A stretch of 64,000 nucleotides of DNA. Source: DATBGO01 sp050011895. GTDB taxonomy: Bacteria > Actinomycetota > Actinomycetes > Streptosporangiales > Streptosporangiaceae. Made by a program: the position numbers and the translations under genes. Below the pieces are notes generated by a model that was not told the origin of the DNA, ran no database searches, and saw only the letters and a list, made by a program, of their open reading frames with translations. The DNA lies in contig JBEKIF010000009.1 of assembly GCA_050011895.1 (NCBI GenBank), forward strand, positions 32,783 to 96,782, in the 5' to 3' direction. Positions 25,661-33,513 of this stretch are shown here, in pieces. Numbering within the stretch: position 1 is the stretch's first letter; each line of letters opens with the position of its first letter.

Positions 25661-27509
25661 ACCTCACCTCCTCGAGCAGGGCTAGCGCGCCGGCCCGTTC
25701 CCGCAGCGACAGAAGGGCCATCTTCGCCCCCTCGCCAGCGACGTTGCCCGCGCTGACCACCCGGAGCACCGGGAGGTCAGGCACCAGCCCGAGCCTGATC
25801 GCGTTGGCCGGTGACAGGTAGCTACCAAACGATCCGGCCAGCAGCACCTGCCGGATATCGGACGGCCGCAGGCCGGCCTCCTCAAGCAGGATGTTCCAGC
25901 CGGTCGCGATCGCCGCCTTCGCGAATTGGAGCTCGCGGACGTCCCGCTGGGACAGGTAGATGGAATGCTCGACGTCGCCAGCCTCGCCGAGCCAGTGCAG
26001 GACGAAAACGCGTTCTTGGCCCAGCCGGGTCAGCCTGGGGGCCAGGCCGGGGGCGATCGTGGCCGCCTGCTCCTCGCTGACCAGCCGTCCCGACGGGTCG
26101 AGCAGGCCCAGGCCGACCAGCCCAGCGACCGCGTCGACGAGGCCTGACCCGCACAGCCCGGCCGGCGCCGCGTCGCCGATCACCTTGAGGCCGAGGCCAT
26201 CGGCGGTCATCGTGACCACCTCGATCGCGCCGTCGGCGGCCCGCATCCCGCACCGGATCGCCGCGCCCTCGAAGGCGGGCCCGGCAGGGGCGGCCGTGGC
26301 CAGCAGCCAGGCGGAGTTGCCCAGCACGATCTCGCAGTTGGTGCCGATGTCGATGAACAGCCTGGTCCGGGAGTCCCGGTCCATTCCCGAGGCCAGCAGC
26401 CCGGCAGTGATGTCACCGCCGACGTAGGCGCCGAACGAGGGAAACACCACTGCCCTGGCCCGCGGATGCACGGCGAGCCCGAAGTCTGCCGCGAGTATCT
26501 CGGGGAAATGCCTGGTCGACATGATGAACGGGGCCACGCCCAGCGGCTCGGGGTCGATGCCGAGCGCGATGTGGGTCATCGTCGCGTTGCCGGCGACCGC
26601 GACTTCAAGGACGTCGGCAGGATCCACCACGGCTTGCGCGCAGATGTCCGAGGTCAGCTCGCGCAGCGTATCGTGGGCTAGCCCGGTCAGCCGGTCCATC
26701 GCCGCCGGGTCCATCATGATCGAGCTGATCCGGGTTATCACGTCCGCGCCGAACGGCTGCTGTTTGCTCAGCATCGAGGCCACCGCGAGCGGCGTGCCGG
26801 TGCTCAGATCGAGCAGCGTGGCGACCACCGTGGTGGTGCCCAGATCGAAGGCAATGCCATACAGCCTGCTGGTTGTGTCGCCGGCCTGGACGGCGATCAG
26901 CACCTCGTCGACAACGACCGCGGTGACCTTATAGTCCGCCGCGCGCAGAACCCGGCCGACGGACCTCAGCACTGCCAGGTCGACCCGGAGCTCAAGGTCG
27001 TCCAGGCCGGCCAGGACGCGCTCGATGTCGGTCTGCTGATCGGCTAGCGAAGGCTCGTCGAGCTCCAGGTAGCGTTTCTGGGCCGCCGGGCGGAGGATCA
27101 CCTGCCTGCCGACCCCGACAGTTGCGGCCTTAGGCCTGGTGACCAGCGGCGGCACCTCGACCCGCAGGTCGGCTTGGGTCTGCACGCGGCAAGCCAGCCG
27201 CCAGCCCGCGCGCAGCTCGTCCGGCGAGAACGCCCTGGCATCGAGCGGCGAGGCAGGCGCACTGCCGTCAAGGACCTTCACCCGGCACTTCTTGCAGGTC
27301 CCGTGGCCGCCGCAGGTCGAGTCGATGGCAATGCCATTCCAGCTGGCCGCGTCGAAAAGCGTGACGCCGGGCGGGACCCTGACACTGGTTCCCGCTGGCT
27401 CAAAATGGAGGTCAACCCGCAGCGGCGGGATAATGGCCGCCCCGTTCGCAGCGGGCCCGGCGTCCGGCGGCAGACCGGGCGCCTGCTCCGTTCCCGGCCT
27501 GCTTGTCAC
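25593..27509 (-). CDS. Reductive activator of corrinoid protein ([2Fe-2S] ferredoxin + ASKHA/DUF4445 domains)
   Basis: 638 residues. A plant-type [2Fe-2S] ferredoxin domain spans about residues 30-120 with Cys66, Cys72, Cys75 and Cys107 (CGGHGTCKKC; LACRVQ). A linker is followed by the ASKHA ATPase domain beginning near FDLGTTTVVATLLDL, with the later VAVAGNATMTHIALG, LFIDIGTNCEIVLG and LAGSFGSYL motifs. Such proteins use ATP and a low-potential electron to return the corrinoid from inactive Co(II) to Co(I). It is the expected partner of the corrinoid protein two genes upstream. GTG 27509 overlaps the methyltransferase stop (GTGA). The electron donor is not evident here. Confidence 0.92.
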   Translation of the reverse strand: MTSRPGTEQAPGLPPDAGPAANGAAIIPPLRVDLHFEPAGTSVRVPPGVTLFDAASWNGIAIDSTCGGHGTCKKCRVKVLDGSAPASPLDARAFSPDELRAGWRLACRVQTQADLRVEVPPLVTRPKAATVGVGRQVILRPAAQKRYLELDEPSLADQQTDIERVLAGLDDLELRVDLAVLRSVGRVLRAADYKVTAVVVDEVLIAVQAGDTTSRLYGIAFDLGTTTVVATLLDLSTGTPLAVASMLSKQQPFGADVITRISSIMMDPAAMDRLTGLAHDTLRELTSDICAQAVVDPADVLEVAVAGNATMTHIALGIDPEPLGVAPFIMSTRHFPEILAADFGLAVHPRARAVVFPSFGAYVGGDITAGLLASGMDRDSRTRLFIDIGTNCEIVLGNSAWLLATAAPAGPAFEGAAIRCGMRAADGAIEVVTMTADGLGLKVIGDAAPAGLCGSGLVDAVAGLVGLGLLDPSGRLVSEEQAATIAPGLAPRLTRLGQERVFVLHWLGEAGDVEHSIYLSQRDVRELQFAKAAIATGWNILLEEAGLRPSDIRQVLLAGSFGSYLSPANAIRLGLVPDLPVLRVVSAGNVAGEGAKMALLSLRERAGALALLEEVRYVELSDRPDFNDRFVEQLPFPA

Positions 27510-28384
27510 GTCGTCGCCGCGGCCTGCTGTGCCTGCTGAACCTGGGCTCGGTGCGCAGCGATCCACGCCGCGCCCCATGCGTCCCGGTCGAGCAGCAGGT
27601 CAGCGGCCTTGACGGAGCGGACCAGCTGCGGCGAGCGAGCGTCCATGATCGCGCTGGTCAGCCCGCTGGCGATGGCGATCGGCAGGAACGCCGCGCAGAT
27701 CGACGCGCGATCGGGCATCCCGAAGGACACATTGGACGCCCCCAGCGTCATGTTCACGCCGAACTCGTCGCGCAACAGCATGATCGTCTCGAGCGTGCGC
27801 AGGACCAGCGAGGTGTCGGCGCCGATCGGCATAGCCAGCGGGTCGATCACGATATCCTCGATCGGGATCCCGTATCCGCCGGTGGCCACGTCGATGATCT
27901 TGCGGGCAAGCTCGAGGCGGCGGCGCGGATCCTCGGGGATCTCCTCCTCGTCATTGGGCAACGCAATGATCGCCGCGCCGTGCCGCTTGACCAGGGGGAG
28001 AATCGCATCCAGCCGCTCGTCCTCCGCTGTCACCGAATTGACCAGGGCCTTTCCCTGGTAGACGGCCAGGCCGGCTGCCAGCACCTCGATGATGGAGGAG
28101 TCCAGGCACAGCGGCAGGTCGGTCAGGCTCTGCACGAGTTGCACGGCCTGCACCATCAGCTCGGGCTCGTCGGCCAGCGGCGCGCCCATGTTGATATCCA
28201 AGACCATGGCGCCGCCGGCCACCTGGTCGGCCACGTCGATCTCGACCCGGGACAGGTCGCCCCGCCGTAGCTGCTCCTGGAAGATCTTGCGGCCAGTCGG
28301 ATTGATCCGCTCGCCGATAATGCAGAACGGATGCCCGGGGCCGATGGTCAGCTCACGAGAGTGTGACCGGAGGATGGTGTCCAT
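27506..28384 (-). CDS. Pterin-binding methyltransferase: methylcorrinoid protein to THF
   Basis: Dihydropteroate-synthase-like TIM barrel of the MtgA/AcsE/MtvA type. Near the N-terminus it has FCIIGERINPTGRK, the hallmark of corrinoid:THF methyltransferases (also seen in MetH). DINMGAP, LCLDSS, VNSVTAE, IDPLAMPIG and the C-terminal LGASNVSFGMPDR pterin-pocket motifs follow. 292 residues is right for the stand-alone enzyme. ATG 28384 lies 20 bases after the corrinoid-protein stop. It would move the methyl from the corrinoid protein at 28404 onto THF for MetF. Confidence 0.92.
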   Translation of the reverse strand: MDTILRSHSRELTIGPGHPFCIIGERINPTGRKIFQEQLRRGDLSRVEIDVADQVAGGAMVLDINMGAPLADEPELMVQAVQLVQSLTDLPLCLDSSIIEVLAAGLAVYQGKALVNSVTAEDERLDAILPLVKRHGAAIIALPNDEEEIPEDPRRRLELARKIIDVATGGYGIPIEDIVIDPLAMPIGADTSLVLRTLETIMLLRDEFGVNMTLGASNVSFGMPDRASICAAFLPIAIASGLTSAIMDARSPQLVRSVKAADLLLDRDAWGAAWIAAHRAQVQQAQQAAATT

Positions 28385-28403
28385 TTCGCCGTCCGCAGCT
28401 CGC

Positions 28404-29075
28404 CTATGCCCGGGCAGGCGCGACTGCCCGGCGGCGCGCCAGCAGTTCCTTGGCCCTGGCGACGGCGGCGGAGGCATCGGCGGCGTATCCGTCGGCGCCG
28501 ACCACATCGGCGTACTCCTGGGTCACCGGCGCGCCGCCGACCATCACAATCACCTGATCGCGCAGGCCCTGCTTCTGGAGGGCGTTGATGTTTGCTTTGA
28601 ACATCGGCATCGTCGTGGTGAGGAACGCGGAGAAGCCGACGATGTCCGGCTGGTGCTCCCTGATCGCGTCGATGAACTTCTCCGGCGACACCTGCACGCC
28701 GAGGTCGATGACGTGGAAACCGGCCCCTTCGAACATGATGTTCACCAGGTTCTTGCCGATGTCGTGCACATCGCCCTTGACCGTGCCCATGACGATCTTG
28801 CCGATCGTCTGCGCGCCGGTCTCGGCCAGCAGCGGCCGGAGGATCTCCAGCGCCCCGGCCATCGCCTTGCCTGCGATCAGCATCTCGGGGACGAAGAAAT
28901 CGCCGCGCTCGAACCGGGCGCCAACCTCCTCAAGTGACGGGATGAGCGCCTCATACAGCAGCATCTCCGGGCCGAGCCCCATCTCAAGGCCCGCACGGGT
29001 CAGTTCGAGCACAGCCGGGCCATTGCCGACCAGGGTGTCATCGTAGAGCTGCCGGAGGAGCTCCTCTTGGGTCAC
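28404..29075 (-). CDS. Corrinoid (B12-binding) methyl-carrier protein
   Basis: 223-residue MtbC/MtgC-type protein. An N-terminal four-helix cap (residues 1-85, LYDDTLVGNGPAVLELT ... FFVPEMLIAGKAM) is followed by the Rossmann cobalamin domain. GDVHDIGKN holds the cobalt ligand His104 in DxHxxG, then VIDLGVQVSPEKFIDAI, SAFLTTTM and VGGAPVTQEYADVVGADGYAADA close the fold. GTG 29075 has AAGG upstream and overlaps the regulator's stop by 4 bases. It is the shared methyl shuttle between the MttB-family enzyme and the pterin methyltransferase. Confidence 0.95.
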   Translation of the reverse strand: MTQEELLRQLYDDTLVGNGPAVLELTRAGLEMGLGPEMLLYEALIPSLEEVGARFERGDFFVPEMLIAGKAMAGALEILRPLLAETGAQTIGKIVMGTVKGDVHDIGKNLVNIMFEGAGFHVIDLGVQVSPEKFIDAIREHQPDIVGFSAFLTTTMPMFKANINALQKQGLRDQVIVMVGGAPVTQEYADVVGADGYAADASAAVARAKELLARRRAVAPARA

Positions 29076-29941
29076 GGGGCACCTTCTCTCTGCGGCGATC
29101 CTCGCCCGGGCTGACGTCCTGAACCCGTGCGCCGGTCGGGCGGCTGGCCCGGGGCCGGCTGCCGGGCTAGCTGGTGGCCGGCCAGCGGCCGGCCTGGCTG
29201 GTGGCCGAGCGCTGCCGACAGGCCGGCTGCCTGCGCAACGCACTGGGCGGCAACTTCGGCGATGCGATCCGGCGTGAGCCTGCTGGCCGGCCCGGATACC
29301 GACATCGCGGCCAGCACTGCTGGCCCGTCGTGGTAGACGGGCGCTGCCACGGCTGCCAGGCCAGGCTCGAGCTCCTCGTCGGTGACCGCGTACCCGTGCC
29401 GTCTGACCAGCGCCAGGTCTGCCTCGAGAGCGGCGCGGCTGGTGATCGTCCGAGCGGTGCGCTGATCGAGGCGGCCAGGCGGCAGCTCGGCGGCGCCGTA
29501 GGCCAGCAGCACCTTGCCGAGCGCGGCGCAATGCAGTGGCACCGAAAGCCCGAGCCAGTTGGTGCCGCCGATCAGGTACCTGCTGTCGACCTGGGCGATC
29601 TGCTCGACCATGCCGTGGTTGGCGACGCCGATATTGATCGTCTCCCCGGTCAGCGTGCCGAGCCGGTCAAGGAACGGCTGGGCTACGGCGACCAGGCCGG
29701 CCTCCGCGCCGCCGCGCCAGGCGTACCTGACGAACATCTCACCCGGCCGGAACCTGCCATGGCCGTCCCGCCGGACCAGCCCGCCCCGCTCCAGCGCCAT
29801 CAGCAGCCGTGAGGTAGTGCTCTTGGCGAGGCCGGTGGCTGCGGTCAGCTCGGTGAAGGTGACCGGATCGGGCCCGTGCACGACCTCCTTGAGCAGCTGC
29901 GCTGCCCGGTCCACGGCCTGCGTTCCGGTAGGGCTGCTCAC
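29072..29941 (-). CDS. IclR-family transcriptional regulator (unit 3)
   Basis: Winged helix-turn-helix (AVDRAAQLLKEVV ... LAKSTTSRLLMALERGGLV) followed by the IclR effector domain (GETINIGVANHGMVEQIAQVDSRYLIGG, HCAALGKVLLAYG, MSVSGPASRLTPDRI). The C-terminal 45 residues are a Gln/Pro/Arg/Gly low-complexity tail. GTG 29941 has GAGGGG seven bases upstream, giving 289 residues; in-frame codons before it cross the promoter. First gene of the corrinoid operon and divergent from the MttB-family gene across 149 bp, so it most likely senses the substrate and controls both directions. Confidence 0.9.
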   Translation of the reverse strand: MSSPTGTQAVDRAAQLLKEVVHGPDPVTFTELTAATGLAKSTTSRLLMALERGGLVRRDGHGRFRPGEMFVRYAWRGGAEAGLVAVAQPFLDRLGTLTGETINIGVANHGMVEQIAQVDSRYLIGGTNWLGLSVPLHCAALGKVLLAYGAAELPPGRLDQRTARTITSRAALEADLALVRRHGYAVTDEELEPGLAAVAAPVYHDGPAVLAAMSVSGPASRLTPDRIAEVAAQCVAQAAGLSAALGHQPGRPLAGHQLARQPAPGQPPDRRTGSGRQPGRGSPQREGAP

Positions 29942-29962
29942 CGCCGACCCCTCATCCAGGGA

Positions 29963-29979
29963 GTTCCATCCTACGGAAC
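29963..29979. promoter_or_regulatory. Probable IclR operator in the divergent promoter
   Basis: GTTCC-ATCCTAC-GGAAC is a perfect 5-bp inverted repeat around 7 bases, 22 bp upstream of the iclR start. A TTGTTCTACTAT stretch follows at 29981, which could hold a -10 element for the plus-strand gene. A direct duplication AGCCCTGTTCCGC (30043, 30060) occupies the mttB leader. No cobalamin-riboswitch-like B12 box is seen in this gap. Confidence 0.6.
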
Positions 29980-30090
29980 CTTGTTCTACTATGTGAATCC
30001 TAAGTTGCCGTATGCACAGGGTCAAGCGACGCCTGGTGCCGAAGCCCTGTTCCGCGATGAGCCCTGTTCCGCTGGCCAACTGAGGTGGCG

Positions 30091-31530
30091 ATGTTCCTCA
30101 ACCGGATGCCGCGCTACGAGATCCTCTCGCCCGACGCGATCAGCGTCCTTGACTCCGGCTGGCGCCGGATCGTCTCCGAGATCGGCGTGCAGTTCGCTAA
30201 GCCCGAGGCCGTGGAGCTGCTCCGCAAGGCCGGCCAGGACGTCGATGGCGAGACGGTCCGGCTGGACCCTGAGTTCGTGCTCGATCAGGTCGCCAAGGCA
30301 CCCCGCGAGTTCGACGTCCAGGCCCGCAACCCGGCCAACAATGTGCACATCGGCGGCGATCACATGGCGTTCGGCGCGGTCTACGGATCGCCGTTCATCC
30401 GTGAGGGCGAGGTCCGCAGGGACGCCGCGATGGATGACTTCCGGCGGCTGGCCATGCTGGCCCAGTCCTTCCCCGAGCTCGATTCGGCCGGGGGGGTGAT
30501 CTGCGAGCCGAACGATGCCCCGCTGGACTCCAGGCACCTGGACATGATCTACGCGCTGCAGACCGTGACCGACAAGATCTACATGGGCAACGTGGTCTCC
30601 GGGCCCAACGCCGCCGACACGATCCGGATGACCGAGATCCTGTTCGGCGGCCGTCAGGTCATCGAGGACACCCCGGCCACGATCTCGCTGATCAACTGCA
30701 ACTCGCCGCTGCGCTGGGACGACCGGATGCTGGACGCGCAGTTCGAGTACTGCGCGGCGGCCCAGCCGGTCGTGCTGACACCGTTCCTGCTGATGGGCGC
30801 GATGTCGCCGGTGACGATCCCGGCTGCTCTCGTGCAACAGCTGGCCGAGGCGCTATCCGGCATCGCGCTGGCCCAGCTGATCCGGCCGGGCTGCCCGGTG
30901 ATCTTCGGCTCGTTCCTTTCCAACATCGACATGCAGTCGGGCTCGCCGAGCTTCGGCACCCCGGAATCCGGCATCGGGCTGCTCTGCACCGGGCAGCTCG
31001 CGCGCCATTTCGGCCTGCCGTTCCGGACCGGGGGCGGGCTCACCTCCAGCCAGACCTGCGATGCGCAGGCGGCTTATGAGTCGCTGATGACCCTGCTGCC
31101 GACCTTCCTGGCCGGCGCCAACTGGGTCATGCACGCGGCCGGATGGCTGGAGGGCGGCCTGGTGTCCTGCTACGAGAAGTTCATCGTGGACGTTGAGCTG
31201 CTGCGGATGCTGCGGGTGGAATTCACCCCGCTGGAGATCGACCCGGATTCGCTGGCGTTCGGCGCGCACGAGGAGGTCGGCCATGGCGGCCACTTCCTCG
31301 GTGCTGCGCACACCATGGAGCGGTTCCGGGAGTGCTTCTACCGGCCGCTGCTGTCGTCCACCGCGAACTACGAGCGCTGGCTGAAGCTGGGCGGCAAGGA
31401 CGCCACGGCGCGGGCCAGCGAGATCTTCGCCAAGAGGCTCGAGGAGTACACCCCGCCGCCGCTGGACGACGCGGTCCGCGCCGAGCTTGAGGACTACGTC
31501 ACCCGCCGCCGCGCCGAGCTAGGCGACTAG
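30091..31530 (+). CDS. MttB-family quaternary-amine:corrinoid methyltransferase (non-pyrrolysine)
   Basis: 479-residue member of the trimethylamine methyltransferase family. Landmarks: LDSGWRRIVSEIGVQF near the start, YGSPFIREGEVRRDA, MDDFRRLAMLAQSFPELDSAGG, NCNSPLRWDDRML, FLLMGAMSPVTIPAALVQQ and EEVGHGGHFLGAAHTMERFRECFYRP. It has no in-frame amber codon, so it belongs to the non-pyrrolysine branch, whose characterised members demethylate glycine betaine (MtgB), proline betaine, carnitine or gamma-butyrobetaine rather than trimethylamine. ATG 30091 has GAGG five bases upstream. With its neighbours it would put a substrate N-methyl on the corrinoid protein at 28404. Glycine betaine is my favoured substrate because choline- and dimethylglycine-oxidising genes are near. 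Confidence 0.92.
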   Translation: MFLNRMPRYEILSPDAISVLDSGWRRIVSEIGVQFAKPEAVELLRKAGQDVDGETVRLDPEFVLDQVAKAPREFDVQARNPANNVHIGGDHMAFGAVYGSPFIREGEVRRDAAMDDFRRLAMLAQSFPELDSAGGVICEPNDAPLDSRHLDMIYALQTVTDKIYMGNVVSGPNAADTIRMTEILFGGRQVIEDTPATISLINCNSPLRWDDRMLDAQFEYCAAAQPVVLTPFLLMGAMSPVTIPAALVQQLAEALSGIALAQLIRPGCPVIFGSFLSNIDMQSGSPSFGTPESGIGLLCTGQLARHFGLPFRTGGGLTSSQTCDAQAAYESLMTLLPTFLAGANWVMHAAGWLEGGLVSCYEKFIVDVELLRMLRVEFTPLEIDPDSLAFGAHEEVGHGGHFLGAAHTMERFRECFYRPLLSSTANYERWLKLGGKDATARASEIFAKRLEEYTPPPLDDAVRAELEDYVTRRRAELGD

Positions 31531-31627
31531 CCAGGCCCGGCAGTCAGCCTTGCCGCCGCCGCCGGGGGAGTGCGCTGGAGTTTGACATCCTCCCGGCCCT
31601 GAAGGGACCGGGATTCCCCAGCGCGGC

Positions 31628-32872
31628 TCACGCTGCGCTCCGGGTGGTTCCCGCTGCCGCTTGACGCGGACTTCCGCAGGCATAGGCCCCGTGCCCCGGG
31701 GCGTGCGCAGGGACTACCTCGCCGTTGGCGGCGAGGAGTCCCCGGGCAAGTACGTTTCTCGCGGCGTTCGCGTCTGCGTGGTCTGAATGGCCGCATGCGA
31801 CACAGGCGAAGACCGCTTGGCTTTCGCGGTTTTCCCTGGCGGTGTGGCCGCAGGCGCGGCATTGCTGCGACGTGAACCGGGGATCCACGAACAGTGCCGT
31901 GGTCCCGGATGCTGACGATTTCTGTTCCAGCCTCGTGCTGAGGGCGCCCCAGCACGAGGCCAGGATGCCCCGGCTCAGTCCTGCTTTGGCGCGGGCCCGG
32001 TTGGGCAGGAACGCGCCCGGCTGGCCCGGGTCGGGCTTCGGCGCTGGCTTGCGGACCATGCCCTTGGTGTTCAGCTTCTCCAGCACGATCACGTCGTTAG
32101 CGGCGACAAGCCGGGTGCTGATCTTCTCGGCCCAGTCCTGCCGCCGCCGGGTGACCCCGGCGGCGATGCCTGCCATGGCGCGGCGGGTGCGCTCGCGCTG
32201 GCGGGACTTCTTGTGCTGGCGGGCCATGCGCTGCTGCGCGGCAAGGTACCGGGCGGCCTGCCGGCCGCTGATCTGCGGCGCCCGGTAGTGCTGGCCGTCT
32301 GAGGTGACCAGCGCCGTGCGGACGCCCAGATCGACGCCGATCGCCTTGCCCGCAGGCTCGCGGCTGACCGCGGGCTGCGGGGCGGGGAACGACACATGCC
32401 ACTTGCCTGCGCGGTCCAGGGTGATCCTGGCCATGCCGGGGCTGGCGGGCAGCGGCTTCGTCCACCGGAACCGCACCCACCCGCATTTAGGTACCTGCAC
32501 CTCGCCCCAGTGACGGCTGAGCCTGCGGGCCTTGGCGTCCCGGACCACGAACCCCTGCCTGCCGCGCTTGGAACGGAACTCCGGCTGGCCGGCGGGGTTG
32601 CCCTTGTCGAAGAACGCGGCCATCGCCCGGTCGAAATCCCGGAGCGCCTGCTGCTGGACTGAGGATGATCCGGCGGCGAGCCACGGCTCGGCCTGGCGGG
32701 CCTCGGCGAGCTGCCGCTGCCGCGCCGCTGAGGCCGGCGGGTTACCGCGGCCCGGCCGCCGCCACGCCTGCTGCTCGACCGCGAGGTTCCACACGAACCG
32801 CGCATGTCCGCAATGCACGGCGAACAGCTCGCCCTGCTCAGCGTCGGGATACAGCCGGTTCCGGATGGCCAC
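31628..32872 (-). CDS. tnpB: TnpB RNA-guided nuclease/transposon accessory protein
   Basis: IS605-type TnpB, about 414 residues. It has the N-terminal LYPDAEQGELFAVHCGHARFVWN (split), the RuvC-I motif IGVDLGVRTALVTSDG, RuvC-II VIVLEKLNTKGM, the zinc finger CRACG...CVACG and RuvC-III HADANAARNVLARG, so the catalytic Asp-Glu-Asp set is intact. TnpB uses an omega RNA from the element's right end to cut DNA (established for ISDra2 and relatives). I start at GTG 32872, which leaves 15 bp to the divergent tnpA start; GTG 32947 would add 25 residues overlapping tnpA. Unlike tnpA next door, the frame is undamaged. Confidence 0.88.
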   Translation of the reverse strand: MAIRNRLYPDAEQGELFAVHCGHARFVWNLAVEQQAWRRPGRGNPPASAARQRQLAEARQAEPWLAAGSSSVQQQALRDFDRAMAAFFDKGNPAGQPEFRSKRGRQGFVVRDAKARRLSRHWGEVQVPKCGWVRFRWTKPLPASPGMARITLDRAGKWHVSFPAPQPAVSREPAGKAIGVDLGVRTALVTSDGQHYRAPQISGRQAARYLAAQQRMARQHKKSRQRERTRRAMAGIAAGVTRRRQDWAEKISTRLVAANDVIVLEKLNTKGMVRKPAPKPDPGQPGAFLPNRARAKAGLSRGILASCWGALSTRLEQKSSASGTTALFVDPRFTSQQCRACGHTARENRESQAVFACVACGHSDHADANAARNVLARGLLAANGEVVPAHAPGHGAYACGSPRQAAAGTTRSAA

Positions 32873-32887
32873 ACGAAGACTGTACTT

Positions 32888-33283
32888 ATGGGCACTGACG
32901 ACGATTACCGGCGTGGCAGGCACGTGGTTTCCGGGCTGCACGTTCACTTGGTCTTCGTGACGAAATACCGGCGCGGGTCCTGACCGGCCACATGATCAGC
33001 TACCTCGGGGACGTGTTCGGGAAGGTGTGCGGCGACTTCGGCGCCGACCTCGTCGAGTGCAACGGGGAAGACGACCACGTCCACCTGCTGACCGGATACC
33101 CGCCGAGGGTGACCGTCCCGGCGCTGGTGAACTCCCTGAAGGGCGTATCCGCGCGCAGGCTCCGCCAGCGCTACCGGGTCCGCACCCACCGGGAGCACCT
33201 GTGGTCCCCGTCGTACTTCGCCGCGTCCAGCGGCGGCGCGCCGGTGTCGATCATCCGGGCGTACGTCGAGAATCAGCGCAGGC
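32888..33283 (+). pseudogene. tnpA: IS200-type TnpA transposase, frameshifted and 3'-truncated
   Basis: ATG 32888 opens with RRGRHVVSGLHVHLVFVTKYRRGS then stops at about 32983 (residues split here as read: VFVTKYRRGS-stop). The rest continues one frame over from VLTGHMISYLGDVFGKV, with NGEDDHVHLLTGYPP holding the HxH motif, NSLKGVSARRLR, and LWSPSYFAASSGG up to the catalytic-tyrosine helix IIRAYVENQ. Restoring one G in the GGG run at 32977-32980 would rejoin the parts as KYRRGVLTG, so a single-base deletion inactivated it. Past 33283 the frame runs into unrelated sequence to 33489. Confidence 0.85.
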
Positions 33284-33513
33284 CAACCCCAGCCCCACCC
33301 CCGCAGGCGGCAGCGTTCTCGAAGGCGTGGCCGCTACTGAAATGGCTGCCCCGGCCGTTGAACCGCACCCCGAAATGGTCGGTCTCCAGGAATCCGGGAC
33401 CGCTGACCCATGGGCCGATGGACCTGCCGGCCAGCGATGGGCCCGCCAGGGACGTTTGGCACCTAACCATCCTGTGCCGCAAGACATAGGCTGCCAAGGG
33501 CAGAGGAGGTTCC

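Larger units (their letters stand above)
31581..33283. mobile_element. IS200/IS605-family element, copy 1 (left end lost)
   Basis: Divergent tnpA (plus) and tnpB (minus). The tnpB-side end is defined by comparison with copy 2: both copies share sequence up to TTTGACATCCTCCC, where 31581 begins, and differ beyond it. The end carries the hairpin TCCCGG-CCCT-GA-AGGG-A-CCGGGA (31590-31612). On the tnpA side similarity to copy 2 stops at 33283, inside the last tnpA codons, so the left-end hairpin and stop are missing. The element can probably not transpose on its own. Confidence 0.85.

Noticed and set aside
29942..30090. Cobalamin riboswitch ahead of the corrinoid genes
   Set aside because: The 149-bp gap is too short and lacks a B12-box-like segment; a protein operator explains the dyad better.
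30091..31530. Pyrrolysine-containing trimethylamine methyltransferase
   Set aside because: No in-frame TAG anywhere in the 479 codons; length fits the non-pyrrolysine branch.
33284..33489. C-terminal half of a gene fused to tnpA
   Set aside because: The frame after 33283 (SKAWPLLKWLPRPLNRTPKW) has no family I recognise and begins exactly where IS similarity ends; most likely flank sequence read through by chance.
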